Below are positions 8,287-17,511 of a stretch of 57,853 nucleotides of DNA, in pieces. Numbering within the stretch: the stretch's first letter is position 1; every line of letters starts with the position of its first letter. Where the stretch lies: contig QIKP01000045.1 in assembly GCA_003233055.1 (NCBI GenBank), positions 1 to 57,853 on the forward strand, read 5' to 3'. A program made the translations under genes and the position numbers. The notes under the pieces are model-generated. The model had not been told where the DNA came from, searched no databases, and was given only the letters and a program-made list of their open reading frames with translations. This stretch comes from Planctomycetaceae bacterium. GTDB taxonomy: Bacteria; Planctomycetota; Planctomycetia; Pirellulales; Lacipirellulaceae.

Positions 8287-9915
8287 CTATGCTTTCCCGT
8301 TATACAATCCTTCGATCTCGCGAGCGAAGCTTTTTTCGATTGCCGCACGGCGCAGGCTCAGCTTGGGGGTCATTTCGCCTTTTTCGATCGAGAAGCCACG
8401 GTCGATGACCGTAAATTTGGCCACCTGCTGATGAGAAGGCAGCTCGCCAAGGCAGCGGTCGAGTTCGCGTTGGATGATCTTGCGAATCTTGGGGTGCGAG
8501 ACGCCCCGTTTCTTCGACCAAACAAACAGCCGCTGCTTGCGAATCTCTCCTTTGATTCGCTTCGGGTTCGGAACGATGATCGCTGCGAGGTACCGGCGTC
8601 CTTCGCCAATGACGACCGCTTGTTCAATCCAGGGCGAAGCGCAGAGGAGCGCCTCGATCGCAGAGGGGGCGATCTTCTTGCCGGTCGCCAGTGCCATTAG
8701 TTCCTTCTTGCGCCCGGTAATCGTTAGCCGGCCTTCGTCATCCCACTTGCCGAGGTCGCCCGTATGGAGCCAGCCATCGCGGAGCACCTGGGCGGTCGCC
8801 TCGTCGTTTTGCCAGTAACCTTGCATGATGCTCGGACCACGAACGAGCACTTCGCCATCGCCGGCGACCTCCACATCCAAATTCGCTAAAGGCCGGCCAA
8901 CCGTTGCCGGGGCGTACTCAAGATGCGACGGGACGGTCACCACCGGCGACGCCTCGGTCAACCCGTAGCCTGGAAGCAGGGGGATTTTTTCTTTGGCAAA
9001 CCGTTCAACCACGCATGCGGCAAGCGCTGCGCCGCCGCAATAACAGCGGGCGATTCGCCCCCCCAATAGTTCGCGAATCGTTTTGCGAGGCGTTTGCTCC
9101 TTCGAAGTTCCCGTTGCGAGCGACCCATTGGAAGAAGGGGGAGGTGTTTCGTCCTCCTCCCCATCCGCCAGGTCGATCATCTTTTGATAGAGGTAAGGGA
9201 CCGCATTGATGACCATCGGTTGGACAAGCTGGCAATCGCGCATGAAGGTCTCGCGTTTCTCCGAGAGCACCAGACGCGACCCTCGGTGAATCCAACTGTA
9301 AAGATCGCAAGTTCTCGCAAAAATATGGCTAAAGGGGAGGACCACCAACCGGAGTTCGTTTCGGCTGCCGACCGCCTCGCTCAGCGCGAGTGTGTTGGAG
9401 ACGATGTTTTCTTGGGTCAGCATCACACCGCGCGGCGCGCCGGTCGTGCCGGACGTGTAAAGAATCGTCGCAAGCGAACCAGGGTTGCAGGTGTCGATCG
9501 GTGGCACAAATTTGCCGATCCGCTCGGTCGACCGCTTCACCAATCGCATCTCGTTGGCCCGTTTGCCAAGCTCGATCACATGCTCCGCACCGCTGTGACG
9601 AATGAGTTCTTTTTGCTGCGCTGGCGCGAGGGTCGAATGGAGCGGGATGTGAACCGCCCCGATGTAATGCATGGCCAAATCGTTGACGATCCACTCGATC
9701 GAATTCGGTCCGATCTGCACGACATGGTCGCCCTGCCCGATACCACGATTCGCGAAATCCCTCGCCCGGGCCTCGACCGCGGCTCCCAGGTCTTCCCACG
9801 TATGCCATCGCTGTTTCCCGCCGACAATCACCCCGAGCGCAGGCTGATGGCGACGGCGGCGAACCGTCGCGATAAAAAGGGCCGGGATCGTCTCTAAGGC
9901 AAGGGCAGTTTCCAT
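8287..9915 (-). CDS. AMP-dependent acyl-CoA synthetase (long-chain fatty acid type)
   Basis: A 542-residue member of the ANL adenylating family that would activate a carboxylic acid to its CoA thioester through an acyl-AMP. The P-loop is YTSGTTGAPRGVMLT (153-167), the A5 region is PLLPGYGLTEASPVV, the A7 region is LHTGDLGKWD, and the A8 hinge is ITGRKKELMALATGKKIAP. The hinge and the HSTLAP region resemble bacterial FadD15-type long-chain ligases. At 542 residues it is shorter than the usual roughly 600. The ATG at 9915 starts directly with a family-like N terminus. It is cytoplasmic or loosely membrane-associated. Substrate chain length cannot be read from the sequence. Confidence 0.87.
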   Translation of the reverse strand: METALALETIPALFIATVRRRRHQPALGVIVGGKQRWHTWEDLGAAVEARARDFANRGIGQGDHVVQIGPNSIEWIVNDLAMHYIGAVHIPLHSTLAPAQQKELIRHSGAEHVIELGKRANEMRLVKRSTERIGKFVPPIDTCNPGSLATILYTSGTTGAPRGVMLTQENIVSNTLALSEAVGSRNELRLVVLPFSHIFARTCDLYSWIHRGSRLVLSEKRETFMRDCQLVQPMVINAVPYLYQKMIDLADGEEDETPPPSSNGSLATGTSKEQTPRKTIRELLGGRIARCYCGGAALAACVVERFAKEKIPLLPGYGLTEASPVVTVPSHLEYAPATVGRPLANLDVEVAGDGEVLVRGPSIMQGYWQNDEATAQVLRDGWLHTGDLGKWDDEGRLTITGRKKELMALATGKKIAPSAIEALLCASPWIEQAVVIGEGRRYLAAIIVPNPKRIKGEIRKQRLFVWSKKRGVSHPKIRKIIQRELDRCLGELPSHQQVAKFTVIDRGFSIEKGEMTPKLSLRRAAIEKSFAREIEGLYNGKA

Positions 9916-10005
9916 GCCCGCATGATGGCGAAACCCCCACTTTTACGCAACGGGAGTTTAGGGAAACTAGGAGAGATTTACCACAAAGGCCTCTTGGCGA
10001 GCGGC

Positions 10006-12024
10006 CTACGCTCGCAGTTCGCCACCCAGGTCCTTCGCTAGCTTCGCAACGATGCGGTCGCGAACGGCGTCGGCCTTTTCGCTGGTAAGGGTTCCCTTGG
10101 CCGAGCGAAGGGTCAGGGTCCAAACGAGGCTCTTTTTTCCTGCGCCGAGTCGATCCGCATCACGGTAAGTCTCCATGAACGCGAGACGCTCGACCAACTC
10201 CCCCCCCTCGGTCCGGACGATCTGCTCCACGTCGGCCCAGCGGATCGCCTCGTCGAAGACGACATTCAAGTCGCGGGAGATGGGTGGGTAAGTCGTGAAT
10301 GGGACGGCGCGAGGGATCCATTCGGCCGCGTCGAGCAGCGGCGCGAGGTCGATTTCGGCGATAGTGACCGGGCCGCGGAGGTCCCATTGGTCGAGGGCCT
10401 CGCTGCTCAGTTCGCCGAGGATCCCGAGCTGGCTTTCGCCCAGGTGGAGCGTTACGGCCCGGGAAGAGGCGAGCCAAGCCGGGGCGCTGTTTTCTCTCAC
10501 GGTAAGCGGCAGGGCGATGGCAAGTTCCGTGAGGATCGTTTCGACGACTCCTTTCACGGCAAGGAATTCCCCACCACTCGCGAGTGCTAACATCCGCCGC
10601 TCGTCGGGGAGTTGGCCCATGCGTGGCAGGTAGACTTTGGCGATCTCAAACTGCTCGACCACCCGGTTCGACATGGCCAGGTTGGTCTTGCGGCAACCGA
10701 GCAAGCTTGGCACGACGCTTTGTCGCAAGGCATTCGCCCGGCGGAGGACCGGCGTGCTGGTGAGTAGTGGCGCGGCGTCGGTCCAGGGCCGAAACGCGTC
10801 CACCAGCTCCGGTTCGACCGTGCTGAGCGTCATCGCCTCGTCAAAGCCAGCAGCAGTGACGACGCGGCGAACGCGTTCGAGCACGATGTCTTCGTGGCTG
10901 CGGTGGGAGGGTGCCATCCGAACCTGGCCATCCTCGGGAATTTTTTCGTAGCCATGAATGCGGGCGATTTCTTCGAGCAAATCAACCTCACGCGTCAAGT
11001 CCGCCCGCCACGTTGGAGCGATCACTTTGACGCAGTGGTCGCAATGGTGGGTCTCGCGGCAACCGAGGTCGGTGAGGATTTGTCGGACTTCGGACTCGGG
11101 GACGTCGATGCCGAGGAGCCGGGGGATCTGGGGGAAGCGGAGTTTGATTTCGGGCGATTCGGTTGCTTCTCCGCTCCGGCCCGCTGAAGCGGGCCCGCCA
11201 TCCAGCTCGCCGCCGGCCAGTTCGAGGATCAACTCGCAGCAGCGGCGGCTGGCCCAGTCGATCCCCTCGGGGTCGACACCCCGCTCGAATCGGTAACTGC
11301 TAGGGCTGTGCAAGTGGTGCGTGCGGGCGGTGGTGCGGGTCGAGAGCGGGTCGAAGTCGGCCGACTCGATGAGCAGATCGGTTGTGGTCTCCGAAACCTC
11401 GGTGTCGGCCCCTCCCATCACGCCCCCCAGCGCGACCGCCCGCTCGGCGTCGGCGATGACGCAGGTTCCCGCCGAGAGTTTGTAGGTCTTGTGGTCGATC
11501 GCAGTAAATTCTTCTCCCTCGCGGGCTTCACGGACGATGATTTTTTCACCCGCGATCTTGCCGAGGTCAAACGTGTGAAGAGGCTGCCCACATTCGAACA
11601 GTACGTAGTTCGAGATATCGACCACGTTGTTCACCACGGCAATGCCAAGCGACCGAAGCCGCTCGGCGAGCCAATCGGGACTTGGGCCGATCTTCACACC
11701 ACGAATCACGCGCGCCGTGTAGCGTGAACAAAGCTGGGGGCAGGTGATTTCGACGCTCACCGAATTTTTCGGCCCGGTCGCTTTGGGCTGCGGGTCGGGT
11801 TGGTGGAGTTTCTCGTCCCACAGCACGGCGATCTCGCGAGCGACGCCAATATGCCCCAAACAATCAGGCCGATTGCTGGTGACTTCGAGGTCGATCACCG
11901 TATCGTCGCCAACCGTTTCGACCCCTTCGAGATTGAGCCCGGTAAGCGTGAGCCGCTCGGTCAATTCGTCGGTCGACATGCTCAGTTTGACGTAATCAGC
12001 AAGCCATTTTTTGGAGAGGATCAT
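10006..12024 (-). CDS. pheT: Phenylalanyl-tRNA synthetase beta subunit, short form
   Basis: A 672-residue subunit that pairs with PheS (alpha2beta2) to charge tRNA-Phe. N-terminal B1 region (MILSKKWLADYVKL), B3/B4 editing domain around VVDISNYVLFECGQPLHTFD, B5 domain and a C-terminal ferredoxin-like anticodon-binding domain are all present. The EMAP/OB tRNA-binding insert (B2), normally about residues 40-150 of the roughly 795-residue E. coli-type protein, is missing: GLNLEGVE runs straight into TVIDLEVTSNRPDCLGH. A palindromic repeat (11176-11200) encodes GGPASAG in the variable linker before B5. It is last in the rpmI-rplT-pheS-pheT operon, 102 bases after pheS. Confidence 0.95.
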   Translation of the reverse strand: MILSKKWLADYVKLSMSTDELTERLTLTGLNLEGVETVGDDTVIDLEVTSNRPDCLGHIGVAREIAVLWDEKLHQPDPQPKATGPKNSVSVEITCPQLCSRYTARVIRGVKIGPSPDWLAERLRSLGIAVVNNVVDISNYVLFECGQPLHTFDLGKIAGEKIIVREAREGEEFTAIDHKTYKLSAGTCVIADAERAVALGGVMGGADTEVSETTTDLLIESADFDPLSTRTTARTHHLHSPSSYRFERGVDPEGIDWASRRCCELILELAGGELDGGPASAGRSGEATESPEIKLRFPQIPRLLGIDVPESEVRQILTDLGCRETHHCDHCVKVIAPTWRADLTREVDLLEEIARIHGYEKIPEDGQVRMAPSHRSHEDIVLERVRRVVTAAGFDEAMTLSTVEPELVDAFRPWTDAAPLLTSTPVLRRANALRQSVVPSLLGCRKTNLAMSNRVVEQFEIAKVYLPRMGQLPDERRMLALASGGEFLAVKGVVETILTELAIALPLTVRENSAPAWLASSRAVTLHLGESQLGILGELSSEALDQWDLRGPVTIAEIDLAPLLDAAEWIPRAVPFTTYPPISRDLNVVFDEAIRWADVEQIVRTEGGELVERLAFMETYRDADRLGAGKKSLVWTLTLRSAKGTLTSEKADAVRDRIVAKLAKDLGGELRA
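11176..11200. repeat. GGCCGCTTCAGCGGCC palindromic repeat inside pheT
   Basis: On the plus strand the copy reads GGCCCGCTGAAGCGGGCC, followed by CGCCA. It belongs to the same family as copies at 12685, 14052, 14128, 46972 and 47511, with a core consensus near TGGCGTGGCCGCTTCAGCGG. Here it is read in frame as GGPASAG in a linker of PheT. Confidence 0.7.
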
Positions 12025-12126
12025 CGGGAGGGTATCTCATCGGTAGTTTTCGTGGGAGCCGTCAGGTTTGCCGCGCCGTTGTTGCACGCCGGAGCGAGCC
12101 CGACGGCTAACACGATCGCAGCGTCG

Positions 12127-13218
12127 CTAAAACTGCGCCAAGAACCGGGCGTCGTTCGTGTATAAATCGCGGATGTCGGTGATGTTGTGTTGGCGCATCG
12201 CGATCCGTTCGACGCCCATGCCGAAGGCGAAGCCCGTGACTTCTTCGGGATCGTAGCCGACCGCCCGGAGGACGTTCGGGTCGACCATTCCTGCCCCGCC
12301 AATTTCCATCCAGCCCCCTTGCCAATTGATGTCGACCTCGACGCTTGGCTCGGTGAACGGGAAGAAGCTGGGGCGGAAGCGGATTTGGACGTCATCCGCA
12401 GGGACCTCCGCGACGCCCGCCCCTCGGTCATCGGTATGGTAATAACTTTGACAGAACATCCGCAGGACGCTCTTGAGGTCGGCCATCGTCACACCACGGT
12501 CGATGAGCAGTCCCTCGATCTGGTGAAACATCGGGTAATGCGTCGCGTCGGCCGTGTCGGGGCGGTAGACGCGGCCGAGGGAAACGATCCGCACCGAGGG
12601 TGCCGCCTCGCCTGCAACGGCATTCGCAAGGACCTGCTCCATCACGCGGATTTGGACCGTGCTGGTTTGGCTTCGCAAAAGCAGTGGCGACGCCGCTTCA
12701 GCAGCGGGGGACGAGGTTAGATAAAAGTTATCGAGAGGGTCGCGGGCCGGGTGACTCAGCGGGATGTTGAGCGCTTCGAAGTTGTGCCAGTCGTCTTCGA
12801 TCTCGGGGCCCTCGACCGCTGTGAAGCCAAGCCGGCCCATGATCTCTTTCATCCGCTCGATTGTTTGGGTGATCGGGTGGAGCCGACCGAGGCGGAGCGG
12901 GTGGCCGGGGAGAGTCGGGTCGAACGGGTCGTCCGTCCCCCCCGCCGCGGAAGCAGTCTCAGCGAGGCGGGATTTGGCCAACTCGAAGGCCTCCTCGATC
13001 GCTTTTTTGACAGCGTTGAGTTTTTGGCCGGCGGCTGGCTTGTCCCCCTTCTCGACTTGGCCCATTCCTTTTTGAATCGCCTTGAGCCGCCCCCCCTTTG
13101 CACCGAGGAACTCGACGCGGGCTGCTTCGAGCGCATCGCTGGCCGTTGCCTTTGCGAACGCCGACTCGGCATCGGTCGCAAGGCTATCTAAATCAGCGAT
13201 GAAATCAGAAAGAGCCAC
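12127..13218 (-). CDS. pheS: Phenylalanyl-tRNA synthetase alpha subunit
   Basis: A 363-residue class II catalytic subunit. An N-terminal coiled-coil arm (about 1-95) binds tRNA. The catalytic core holds the family blocks [28 protein letters not shown] and the motif 3 region [13 protein letters not shown] near 333-345. The start is GTG 13218, preceded by AGGGTGA at good spacing and lying 9 bases after the rplT stop. The stretch [12 protein letters not shown] between FYL and the LLRSQTS block is about 8 residues longer than in the family as I remember it, and it coincides with a palindromic repeat (12685-12709), which suggests an in-frame insertion. Otherwise the length is in the normal range for planctomycetes. 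Confidence 0.96.
   Translation of the reverse strand: MALSDFIADLDSLATDAESAFAKATASDALEAARVEFLGAKGGRLKAIQKGMGQVEKGDKPAAGQKLNAVKKAIEEAFELAKSRLAETASAAGGTDDPFDPTLPGHPLRLGRLHPITQTIERMKEIMGRLGFTAVEGPEIEDDWHNFEALNIPLSHPARDPLDNFYLTSSPAAEAASPLLLRSQTSTVQIRVMEQVLANAVAGEAAPSVRIVSLGRVYRPDTADATHYPMFHQIEGLLIDRGVTMADLKSVLRMFCQSYYHTDDRGAGVAEVPADDVQIRFRPSFFPFTEPSVEVDINWQGGWMEIGGAGMVDPNVLRAVGYDPEEVTGFAFGMGVERIAMRQHNITDIRDLYTNDARFLAQF
12685..12709. repeat. Palindromic repeat copy inside pheS
   Basis: TGGCGACGCCGCTTCAGCAG, followed by CGGGG, matches the TGGCGTGGCCGCTTCAGCGG family. It is translated from the minus strand as PAAEAASP in a loop of PheS before the LLRSQTS block. The extra length relative to the family (about 8 codons) equals the repeat length (about 24 bases). 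Confidence 0.68.
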
Positions 13219-13227
13219 GGCGTCACC

Positions 13228-13581
13228 CTAAGCGAGCGCCGCTTTGACCTTTTCCACAACGGCATCAAAAGCGGCCGGGTCGTGGATTGCCATTTCCGAA
13301 AGCGTTTTGCGATCGAGTTCCATGCCGGTCTTCGACAGGCCATGAATGAACTCGCTGTATCGCAAACCACGCTCGCGCGCTGCGGCGTTGATGCGGATGA
13401 TCCAGAGTTTGCGGAACTCGCGGGCTCGGACCTTGCGGTCGCGGTAGGAGTAAGCACCCGCTTTGACGATCGTCTCTTTCATCGTCCGCAGCATATTGCG
13501 GCGACCGCCACGATAGCCTTTGGCTTGCTTGAAGAGACGGTTTTTTTTGCGGCGACGTGCCGCTCCGATCGTGGTACGCAT
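13228..13581 (-). CDS. rplT: 50S ribosomal protein L20 (bL20)
   Basis: A 117-residue protein of the normal bL20 length. It binds 23S rRNA early in large-subunit assembly. The N terminus [20 protein letters not shown] and blocks such as [16 protein letters not shown] and [15 protein letters not shown] are diagnostic. It lies 167 bases after rpmI and 9 bases before pheS. In other bacteria L20 represses its own operon by binding leader RNA; whether that holds here is not shown, although the rpmI-rplT spacer contains a small hairpin (CGCCAA/TTGGCG near 13622-13638). Confidence 0.98.
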   Translation of the reverse strand: MRTTIGAARRRKKNRLFKQAKGYRGGRRNMLRTMKETIVKAGAYSYRDRKVRAREFRKLWIIRINAAARERGLRYSEFIHGLSKTGMELDRKTLSEMAIHDPAAFDAVVEKVKAALA

Positions 13582-13748
13582 GGGAGTAAGATCTCTACAA
13601 GTATTGCGAGTTCCAGGCCTTCGCCAATTCGTTTGGCGAACGTTCTATTGCCCGACGCGCTGGGTCGACGAAGCACTTCCACTTTCAGCGATCCGTCGTC
13701 AGCCATGGAGGGCCGAAAGCGTATCGCTGAAGGGAACCGCTTCTAGTT

Positions 13749-13952
13749 CTAGTAGCTATTTCCCGCGAGGGCTTCGCGGATGATTTTGCTGTTGGTGTCG
13801 TTAGTGACGCAGGTGCCGCGGAGGTTGCGCTTCCGTTTGTGGCTCATCCGAGCAGCCAGATGGCTGGTCCCCGACTGGCGGTGTTTGGCCTTCCCCTTGG
13901 CGGTGAGGCGGAACCGCTTTTTGGTCCCTTTGTGCGTTTTTTGCTTTGGCAT
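13749..13952 (-). CDS. rpmI: 50S ribosomal protein L35 (bL35)
   Basis: A 67-residue basic ribosomal protein. MPKQKTHKGTKKRF, then LTAKGKAKHRQSGTSH, is the standard bL35 beginning, which fixes the start at ATG 13952 rather than the longer open frame to 14042. It is the first gene of the operon with rplT, pheS and pheT. The translation-factor gene infC, usually immediately upstream, is absent: upstream lie a repeat element and the end of a DUF1559 gene. Confidence 0.98.
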   Translation of the reverse strand: MPKQKTHKGTKKRFRLTAKGKAKHRQSGTSHLAARMSHKRKRNLRGTCVTNDTNSKIIREALAGNSY

Positions 13953-14051
13953 GATTCTGGCCGAGGGGGAGGTAAACGGGGGGCAGTAGGCAGGCATTTT
14001 CTGCCGCGAGCCCCGCATTGTAGCAGAATGGGTGAATCTCAAAAGGGGGGC

Positions 14052-14151
14052 CTGGCGTGGCCGCTTTAGCGACCGGGATGCCTAAAAAGGGGAGGTGAAG
14101 CGAATATCGCCCCGGGCCGCCCCTCCCAGGCCGCTGAAGCGGCCACGCCAG
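14052..14151. repeat. Inverted pair of the GGCCGCTTCAGCGGCC repeat
   Basis: Left arm TGGCGTGGCCGCTTTAGCGA (14053-) and right arm CCGCTGAAGCGGCCACGCCA (14131-14150) are inverted copies about 100 bases apart, with a second GGGGAGG/CCCTCCC inverted repeat nested inside. The element fills most of the gap between the end of the DUF1559 gene (14152) and the start of rpmI (13952). As RNA it would fold into a long hairpin, so it may act as a terminator for the DUF1559 gene. Confidence 0.65.
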
Positions 14152-15276
14152 TTACTCGAAATCGGCTTCGGAGAGCGCCGGAGCATTGCGGAAGCCTAGG
14201 ATCGCCCCCGTCGGCGCGGTACCTAGGTCTTCATGCGGGTCGACGCACTTGGCACCATGCGTGGTGAGCAACTGCTGGTAGACGATGTAGTCGATGTCCA
14301 TGCCAATCGATGCCCCGTGGTGGTCCGCAAACATCACGTTGAAGCTATCGCCCGGGTGGTTGGAATTGGGGCGGGCAAAGAAGGGGATGTCTTCAGGCCA
14401 GGTAACCTCATCGCAGTCGTCGCCAAACGGAGCCTGATCGTCGCTATTGCCGGCCACACAATCTCCCGCCGGTGCCGTATTGACGACCCAAACCATTCCA
14501 AGATGCTGTTCGCCCAACTGATTTGGTCCGACTCCAAACCAGCTGTAGACCGGATTCTTATGCATGTTTTCCGAGAGCATCAGGGTGGTCGAGGCCCCAT
14601 CTCGAATGGAGCTCAGTCGCGACTTGGTGTTCCCTTCCACCAGATTGTGGAACAGCCCGTTCTCTTTGGTCTCGCCATTTTCGTTGGGGTCGTCATTTCC
14701 GTGAAAGTTGCCGGAGTCATCCCAATCCCACGCGCCGGCATTCACCACGTACGACAGCCCAGCAGCCCCTTCAGCGCTGGTGATGTCGGTATCGTCGGGG
14801 CAGATGTAGAGTCCGATCGGCTTGAGGAGCCGCTGATCGGGGGTCGCTGCTCCATTCTGGATGGTGTCCCAAATATCTTGCCGATCGATATAGGGCAACA
14901 GATGGGCACTCCAAGCAACGCGGGAACTCGACCGGTCGTTGGCCGACGCCACCCGCTGGAACTGGGACCCGACATACTCCTGACCCGCGGAGCCTGCTAC
15001 CCACTGAACGAAATCGGGAGGACTACCACTACTCACCGACTTCACTGGCTCGATGTAGCCGGGGTAGCGTCCTTTGGAAGTCTCGTAGTTAATCAGGGCA
15101 CCACTGATCTCTCGCATGTTGTTGAGGCAGGTCGCCTTGCGCATTCGGGCACGGGCGGAAGCGACCGCTGGGATCAGTAATGCCACGAGAATGCCGATGA
15201 TCGCGATAACGACCAAGAGTTCCACTAAGGTAAATCCTCGGCGGGTGGAGGGGTGGCGAGGGATGGAATGGCGCAT
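14152..15276 (-). CDS. DUF1559 domain protein with prepilin-type N terminus
   Basis: A 374-residue member of the planctomycete-expanded DUF1559 family. After a short basic leader, [16 protein letters not shown] is a type IV prepilin/pseudopilin cleavage and methylation signal with one membrane helix. The C-terminal part has the family's H-P-G-D-S and FADHHG block. It should be processed by a prepilin peptidase and exposed outside the inner membrane, but the role of these abundant paralogues is unknown. ATG 15276 is my start; an in-frame GTG at 15294 adds six residues. It is divergent from floA. Confidence 0.9.
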   Translation of the reverse strand: MRHSIPRHPSTRRGFTLVELLVVIAIIGILVALLIPAVASARARMRKATCLNNMREISGALINYETSKGRYPGYIEPVKSVSSGSPPDFVQWVAGSAGQEYVGSQFQRVASANDRSSSRVAWSAHLLPYIDRQDIWDTIQNGAATPDQRLLKPIGLYICPDDTDITSAEGAAGLSYVVNAGAWDWDDSGNFHGNDDPNENGETKENGLFHNLVEGNTKSRLSSIRDGASTTLMLSENMHKNPVYSWFGVGPNQLGEQHLGMVWVVNTAPAGDCVAGNSDDQAPFGDDCDEVTWPEDIPFFARPNSNHPGDSFNVMFADHHGASIGMDIDYIVYQQLLTTHGAKCVDPHEDLGTAPTGAILGFRNAPALSEADFE

Positions 15277-15589
15277 GGTCTGTCTTTTCTCCACGTTCCC
15301 GTTTTCTCGGTGATCGAAGTGAGCCCCCTTCGACAGGGGGAGAAGCTGTTCCCACTGAAACAGAGGTTCCTGTAGTATCGCCGAATTCTCTGGCGGAGGC
15401 TAGGCAATTGCTGCCCACAACGTGCGAGAAACCGTAAATTATTCGTCCCGAATGGCGAGTTCGCCTAGGGTTCGACCCAACCAGCTTCCTTGCCCATGCT
15501 TCTCGGACGGCCTCCTAGTAGCTATCATCGGATAAAAGCCCCTGAAAAAACCGCCTCCCCTGAAAACCAGCCCCTTGAAGGCGAACCAG
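15277..15589. promoter_or_regulatory. Divergent intergenic region, DUF1559 gene and floA
   Basis: This gap must hold promoters for both the DUF1559 gene (minus) and floA (plus). A TATCAT hexamer around 15523 could be a -10 box for floA, but the matching -35 is poor. Nothing else is recognisable. Confidence 0.35.
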
Positions 15590-16612
15590 ATGATCGATCT
15601 CTCGCAATTTTCGCTGCCGACTCCCCTGCTACTAGCCCAGTTGGGTGGCAATGCCAATGGCAACGACACCTGGTGGCCGGTGTCGGTCATCATCGGCGTG
15701 ATTCTCCTCCTTCTGGCGGTGGCACTGCTGGCGCTCTTCTGGAATTATGTTCGGCTCTGGTTTCAGGCGTATGTCTCCAACGTACCGATGAACCCGCTCA
15801 GTCTTGTTGGCATGTCTCTTCGGCAGGTAAATCCCCGGACGATCATCGACGCAAAGATTCGCGCGATGCAGGCAGGCGTGGGGACAGGCCCGGCCAATGA
15901 GATCACCACCCGCGGGCTGGAAGCGCATTACCTAGCGGGGGGCAACGTGCCTCGGGTTATCCTGGCGATCATCGTCGCCCATCGTGCGGACATCGACCTC
16001 GACTTCGACCGTGCTGCGGCGATCGACTTGGCGGGGCGCGATGTCCTCGAAGCGGTGCGAACGAGCGTCAACCCGATGGTCATCGACTGCCCCGATCCCA
16101 CGATCTCGCACAAGTCGACACTCAGTGCTGTGGCAAAGAATGGCGTGGAGTTGAAGATTCGCGCTCGGGTTACCGTGCGAACCAATCTGGGCCAGCTCAT
16201 CGGTGGTGCGACCGAAGAGACCATCATCGCGCGCGTTGGTGAAGGAATCATTACGGCGATCGGTTCGTCCGCGAGTCATCTCCAGGTGATGGAAAACCCC
16301 GACCGCATCTCCAAGACCGTGCTCGACCGGGGCCTGGATGCCCATACCGCTTTCGAGATCGTCTCGATCGACATCGCCGACATCGACATTGGCGAGCAAA
16401 TTGGTGCGCGACTGCAAGCCGATCAAGCGGAAGCCGACACACGAAAGGCTCGGGCGATGGCCGAGCAACGGCGCGCGGACGCGATTGCCCAGGAGCAAGA
16501 GATGAGAGCCGGCGTCCAGGCCAACCGGGCCCACGTCGTGCTGGCCGAAGCGGAGGTCCCCCGGGCAATGGCCGAGGCGTTTCGCCAAGGTAACCTCGAA
16601 GCGGCCCGTTAG
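15590..16612 (+). CDS. floA: Flotillin-like protein FloA
   Basis: A 340-residue membrane-scaffold protein of the UPF0365/FloA family, which organises membrane microdomains. A single N-terminal hydrophobic segment (about 30-52) precedes the FloA core [16 protein letters not shown] and the [11 protein letters not shown] block. A SPFH/band-7-like region and a C-terminal helical part rich in Ala, Glu and Arg ([20 protein letters not shown]) should drive oligomerisation. ATG 15590 has GAAGG eight bases upstream; a TTG at 15575 is a weaker option. No NfeD-type partner is adjacent. It is a single gene, flanked by opposite-strand neighbours. Confidence 0.95.
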   Translation: MIDLSQFSLPTPLLLAQLGGNANGNDTWWPVSVIIGVILLLLAVALLALFWNYVRLWFQAYVSNVPMNPLSLVGMSLRQVNPRTIIDAKIRAMQAGVGTGPANEITTRGLEAHYLAGGNVPRVILAIIVAHRADIDLDFDRAAAIDLAGRDVLEAVRTSVNPMVIDCPDPTISHKSTLSAVAKNGVELKIRARVTVRTNLGQLIGGATEETIIARVGEGIITAIGSSASHLQVMENPDRISKTVLDRGLDAHTAFEIVSIDIADIDIGEQIGARLQADQAEADTRKARAMAEQRRADAIAQEQEMRAGVQANRAHVVLAEAEVPRAMAEAFRQGNLEAAR

Positions 16613-16708
16613 CGCCTCTCTTCATGCCGCGAGCTGGCTCGCAAAGTTCCTGGGGAAACGGCTCCTTGTCCCGCACCAGGCTCTCCTTCCTGGGAGAGCC
16701 CTGCTTCG

Positions 16709-17398
16709 TCATCCTTGCCGCTTCAGTGCGATTCGCAAGACGGCGTTGACCGTCGGCGTGGCGTCATGTGGCGGAGGGACTGCGAGCACCCAACGGTGGT
16801 TGCGGTACTCCAAATGATAGACGGTCACCGTGCGCGTCTTCGTTGTCCGACTCGCCATTTGAGGGCGATCGGTCAGAGGACGGCTCGAAGTCTCGGATAT
16901 TTCCTCCACAAGGTTGGAGTCCAGGAAATCGGGAGCCGAATCGTCCTCGGAAAGAAACTGGTCGGGGTCCTCCGGCAACCCATCGGGGGAAGATTTTTCC
17001 TTTTGCTCCCGGACCCCTTCTCTTGGAGGTGGGAGCCTCGTGGAGGAATAAGTCGTTTCGTACGTCACTTTGATACTAGCCTGGCGACGCGTCTCGCCTT
17101 TTCTGGGCGGGGATATTTTGGGAGTCGCGGCGATGCGAAAAGACCAAGCCGTATTGCCGACTCCGACCTTGTCCCGAATCGTGGCCCGGCCGGCCGAGCT
17201 GCGGAGCCCTTGGTCATCTAATTGGTTACGCATGTAGGTGACGACCGCATCGAATCGCTCCTGTGGAGTCGGCGGTGCCGCCGGCTCGGGTGCGGGCTTT
17301 TCCTGGCCGCAACCAGCAAGGCTCATCAGCAGCGCCGCTGAAAGCAGACGTCCGGCACAAGAGGCCCCGCGGGGCCTGTTCAAGAGCGACATTCGCAT
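16709..17398 (-). CDS. Putative lipoprotein, function unknown
   Basis: A 229-residue protein with a signal ending LLMSLAGC, a good lipobox, then a Pro-rich stretch and a domain of mixed composition. The C-terminal region has VTVYHLEYRNHRWVL and ends with a run of small hydrophobic residues. I recognise no enzyme family. I prefer ATG 17398 because GGAGAG lies seven bases before it; ATG 17413 would add five residues and contain that Shine-Dalgarno. It is on the minus strand, convergent with floA, and 113 bases downstream of the small TPR gene. Confidence 0.65.
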   Translation of the reverse strand: MRMSLLNRPRGASCAGRLLSAALLMSLAGCGQEKPAPEPAAPPTPQERFDAVVTYMRNQLDDQGLRSSAGRATIRDKVGVGNTAWSFRIAATPKISPPRKGETRRQASIKVTYETTYSSTRLPPPREGVREQKEKSSPDGLPEDPDQFLSEDDSAPDFLDSNLVEEISETSSRPLTDRPQMASRTTKTRTVTVYHLEYRNHRWVLAVPPPHDATPTVNAVLRIALKRQG

Positions 17399-17511
17399 TG
17401 GGAGTCTCTCCATCTTTTTACCAAAGCCAGCGGCCCACAGAAGGACCGTACTGCTCCATCGGGAAAGGCACAGCGGCTCGTTGAAATCCTCGCCACGTCC
17501 TTCGTTCGTGC

